Below, piece after piece: positions 62,025 to 64,000 of a stretch of DNA of 64,000 bases. Position 1 is the first letter of the stretch, and each line of letters opens with the position of its first letter. The position numbers were made by a program, and so were the translations under genes. The notes beneath the pieces are model-generated. The model was not told where the DNA came from and did no database searches. It saw only the letters and a program-made list of their open reading frames with translations. This DNA comes from Allobosea psychrotolerans (GTDB lineage Bacteria > Pseudomonadota > Alphaproteobacteria > Rhizobiales > Beijerinckiaceae), in contig NZ_PQFZ01000001.1 of assembly GCF_002917105.1 (NCBI RefSeq), forward strand, positions 372,001 to 436,000, in the 5' to 3' direction.

Positions 62025-63911
62025 ATGGGCAGTTCCCTCGGTTCCCTTTCCAGATTGTCGGTCAGGCTGCCGCTCATGGTCGTCGGCGCGGTCTTCATTG
62101 CAGGCGGAGCGGTCGGCGTCTGCGTCTGGCAGGTGGCAGGCGGCATGCTCGCCGCAGCGTCGCCCCAGATCCTGACATTGAGCATGGCCGCGCTCTGCGT
62201 CGTCGCTCTCTTCGGTTGGCTGCTCGCCTATCAGGCCCAGCGCCCGATCGCAGCGATGCGGGATGTTGCGGTGGCGATCGCCGAAGGTGAGGACACCGTG
62301 ATCCCCGGATTGCAGCGCCGCGACGAGATCGGCGAGATCGGCCGTGCGCTCAAGACCATCCATGACAAGGCAATCGAATCCGCCCGCATCCGGGCCGCGC
62401 TCGATGGCTGCCGCACCAATGTCATGGTCTGCGATGCCGAGGACCGTGTCGTCTACGTCAACAGCTCGCTGCTCAAATTCTTCACCGGGGCGCAGGATGA
62501 TTTCCGCATCGCCTTCCCGGGCTGCTCGGCCAAAGACATGCTCGGCAAGGTCATGGAGAGCGTGCGCAACCAGCCGGGCCTCGTTCATAGCGGCCAGGGT
62601 GCCATTCGCTTCGCGCTCGGCCGCCGCACCGTCTCGCTCTCGCTGACCTCCGTGATGCATGCCGACGGACGCCGCTTCGGCACCGCGGTCGAATGGCTCG
62701 AGCTCACTGACGAACTCGCGGCTTCGGCTGAGGTCGCCGACATGGTTGCAGCTGCCGCCGACGGAGATTTCTCGCGCCGCGTTCCGCTGGCCGGCAAGCC
62801 CGAGGCGCTGATGCGGATCGCCGAGGGCATCAACAGCATCAATGCTCTCGTCGAGGACGCGGTCGGCGAATTCGCCGGCGTGCTCGGCGGATTGTCCGAG
62901 GGCGACCTGACATCGCGCGTGCAGGGCGCCTATCACGGCCGCTTCGGCGAATTGAAGCAGAGCCTGAACGGCACGATGGAGCATCTCGCCCAGACCGTCG
63001 CGACGATCCAGGCGACAGCCGCCCATGTCTCGCGCGCTGCGCTCGAGATCAATGCCGGCGCCGGCGACCTTGCGCAGCGCACCGAGCAAACGGCCGTCAA
63101 TCTCGAGGAAACGGCGGCGACGACGGAACAGCTCGCGGCCTCCGTCAAGCAGAGCGCGGCACGCTCGCGTGAGGCGACGGGCCTCGCCAGCGAGGCGATG
63201 GGCGTCGCCGAGGACGGCAAGGCCATCGTCTCCAGGACAGTGGGCGCGATCGAGCGGATCGAGGATTCGTCGGTCAAGATTTCCGAGATCGTCTCCGTCA
63301 TCGAAGGCATCGCCTTCCAGACCAATCTGCTGGCGCTGAACGCAGCCGTCGAGGCGGCGCGAGCCGGCGACGCCGGCAAGGGGTTTGCAGTCGTGGCATC
63401 GGAAGTCCGCTCGCTCGCCCAGCGTTCCAGCCAGGCGGCCAAGGACATCAAGACCCTGATCGCGAGCTCGAACGAGCAGGTCGTGGAGGGCGTGCGGTTC
63501 GTACGCTCGACCGGCGAGGCGCTGGACCGGATCGTCACGGCTGCCGGCAAGGTCTCCGCGACCATCGTCGAGATTTCGTCGGCCACTGCCGAGCAGGCGC
63601 ATGGCATCGGGGAAATGAGCCAGACCGTTGCGCATATGGACGAGACGACACAGGCGAACTCGGCGCTGGCCGAGCAGAGCGCGACCTCGGCCGCCGAACT
63701 CATGGAGCAGATCGCGACGCTGAAGAATCTCGTCGCGTTCTTCCAGACGGAGACGGCTCCGCGGTTCGGCGCAGTGCAGGTCAGGGCAGAGTCGGCGCAT
63801 CTGCCGCGCCGTGTCGAGCTGCGCCGGTCGGAGCCGGCTGCGCCGCAGAAGATGGCGCTTCGTCGTCGCGTGGCAGGCGGCGGTCGCGCCGAGGAATGGT
63901 CGGAGTTCTAG
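62025..63911 (+). CDS. methyl-accepting chemotaxis protein with PAS-like domain
   Basis: A 628-residue receptor with two N-terminal membrane helices (about 15-38 and 48-70) and only a short loop between them, so sensing is unlikely to be periplasmic. HAMP (about 70-122) precedes a PAS-like domain (DGCRTNVMVCDAEDRVVYVN, NSSLLKFFTGAQDDFRIAFP; about 126-210), and a second HAMP-like unit follows (about 240-330). The signalling tip EGIAFQTNLLALNAAVEAAR lies at about 427-446. The PAS core suggests intracellular redox or small-molecule sensing. It overlaps the next start by one base. Confidence 0.92.
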   Translation: MGSSLGSLSRLSVRLPLMVVGAVFIAGGAVGVCVWQVAGGMLAAASPQILTLSMAALCVVALFGWLLAYQAQRPIAAMRDVAVAIAEGEDTVIPGLQRRDEIGEIGRALKTIHDKAIESARIRAALDGCRTNVMVCDAEDRVVYVNSSLLKFFTGAQDDFRIAFPGCSAKDMLGKVMESVRNQPGLVHSGQGAIRFALGRRTVSLSLTSVMHADGRRFGTAVEWLELTDELAASAEVADMVAAAADGDFSRRVPLAGKPEALMRIAEGINSINALVEDAVGEFAGVLGGLSEGDLTSRVQGAYHGRFGELKQSLNGTMEHLAQTVATIQATAAHVSRAALEINAGAGDLAQRTEQTAVNLEETAATTEQLAASVKQSAARSREATGLASEAMGVAEDGKAIVSRTVGAIERIEDSSVKISEIVSVIEGIAFQTNLLALNAAVEAARAGDAGKGFAVVASEVRSLAQRSSQAAKDIKTLIASSNEQVVEGVRFVRSTGEALDRIVTAAGKVSATIVEISSATAEQAHGIGEMSQTVAHMDETTQANSALAEQSATSAAELMEQIATLKNLVAFFQTETAPRFGAVQVRAESAHLPRRVELRRSEPAAPQKMALRRRVAGGGRAEEWSEF

Positions 63912-64000
63912 TGTCAAGGTCCAACGCCATGCTCGTTCCCCAGGCCTTCGCCGACGCGACATTGACGCGCGACGACATGGGCTTCATCGCCAAGCTCGTC
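63911..64000 (+). CDS. probable CheR methyltransferase, N-terminal start (partial)
   Basis: An open frame from GTG 63911 (or ATG 63929) runs off the right edge: MLVPQAFADATLTRDDMGFI with AKLV. The order MCP then CheR is frequent, and an LTRDDMGFIAKLV-type opening is compatible with the CheR N-terminal helical domain (LxxxDFxxIxxLI). With only 30 codons visible this is an inference from position. Confidence 0.4.
   Translation, partial: MSRSNAMLVPQAFADATLTRDDMGFIAKLV

Noticed and set aside
61284..63962. Long minus-strand open frame (892 codons) opposite the MCP and CheW genes
   Set aside because: It is a GC-rich shadow of the plus-strand genes, Asp/Arg/His-rich without any family signature. 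The plus frames have clear CheW and MCP motifs.
1..64000. CRISPR arrays, rRNA genes, complete prophage or transposase genes
   Set aside because: None seen: no regularly spaced short repeats, no rRNA-like blocks, and the only recombinase is the decayed fragment at 3261-3587.

Overview
The window is a GC-rich chromosomal segment of an alphaproteobacterium of the order Hyphomicrobiales (Rhizobiales). The overall gene style resembles Bosea or a close relative, but the genus is an inference. Supporting signs are an mbfA gene preceded by an Irr/ICE-type box, three copies of an AACCGGT-centred palindromic intergenic repeat, long GTCATTCC/GTCATTGC palindromes, and a second-type chemotaxis cluster with CheA, CheW, CheY and cytoplasmic or membrane receptors.

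Layout. 1-7.1 kb: end of an alpha/beta hydrolase, CPA1 antiporter, FAD amine oxidase, a decayed tyrosine recombinase, a YciA-like thioesterase and a large chemoreceptor. 7.2-10.75 kb: a tRNA gene with CAT anticodon whose last 19 bases recur at 10735-10753. Between the copies lie an NmrA-like gene, a divergent LysR regulator and an SDR gene, so this looks like a small tRNA-targeted islet that has lost its integrase. 11-20 kb: a 994-residue wHTH/NTPase/TPR regulator beside a molybdenum hydroxylase module (HbpS/GlcG-like protein, 2Fe-2S subunit, Tat-exported Moco subunit, diheme cytochrome c), then a cyclic-nucleotide-domain/thioredoxin-reductase-like fusion without redox cysteines. 20-25 kb: a decayed DUF47 gene, a near-consensus PHO box and an FbpABC-architecture ABC transporter.

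25-32.6 kb: a hydrolase and a GlxA regulator, then a LysR-controlled operon of Bug solute-binding protein, alpha/beta hydrolase (nucleophile replaced by Ala), EthD-like protein, carboxymuconolactone decarboxylase-like protein, SDR and LigI-like lactonase, probably for an aromatic or lactone carboxylate. 32.7-38.8 kb: htpG and an iron-type FbpABC transporter with the tyrosine iron ligands. 39.2-52.1 kb: a Dpp-type ABC transporter, followed by AtzH-, GntR-, AtzF-, biuret-hydrolase-, NCS2-permease-, AtzG- and AtzE-like genes. This reads as one nitrogen-scavenging locus for biuret, carboxybiuret or a related ureide. 52.2-56.2 kb: ArsR/SRPBCC pair with tandem operator-like dyads, mbfA, Tat-exported SodB and an EamA exporter. 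56.2 kb to the right edge: chemotaxis cluster (soluble MCP, atypical receiver, STAS protein, CheY, CheA, CheW, membrane MCP, start of a probable CheR).

The most interesting items are the tRNA-bounded islet with a motif shared by its promoters, the biuret/ureide locus with TGCAT dyads in front of both its transporter and its allophanate hydrolase, the Bug/LigI operon with a nucleophile-less hydrolase, and the phosphate-linked signals around 20.1-20.5 kb. All assignments come from reading motifs and recognised family patterns. No database search was run.
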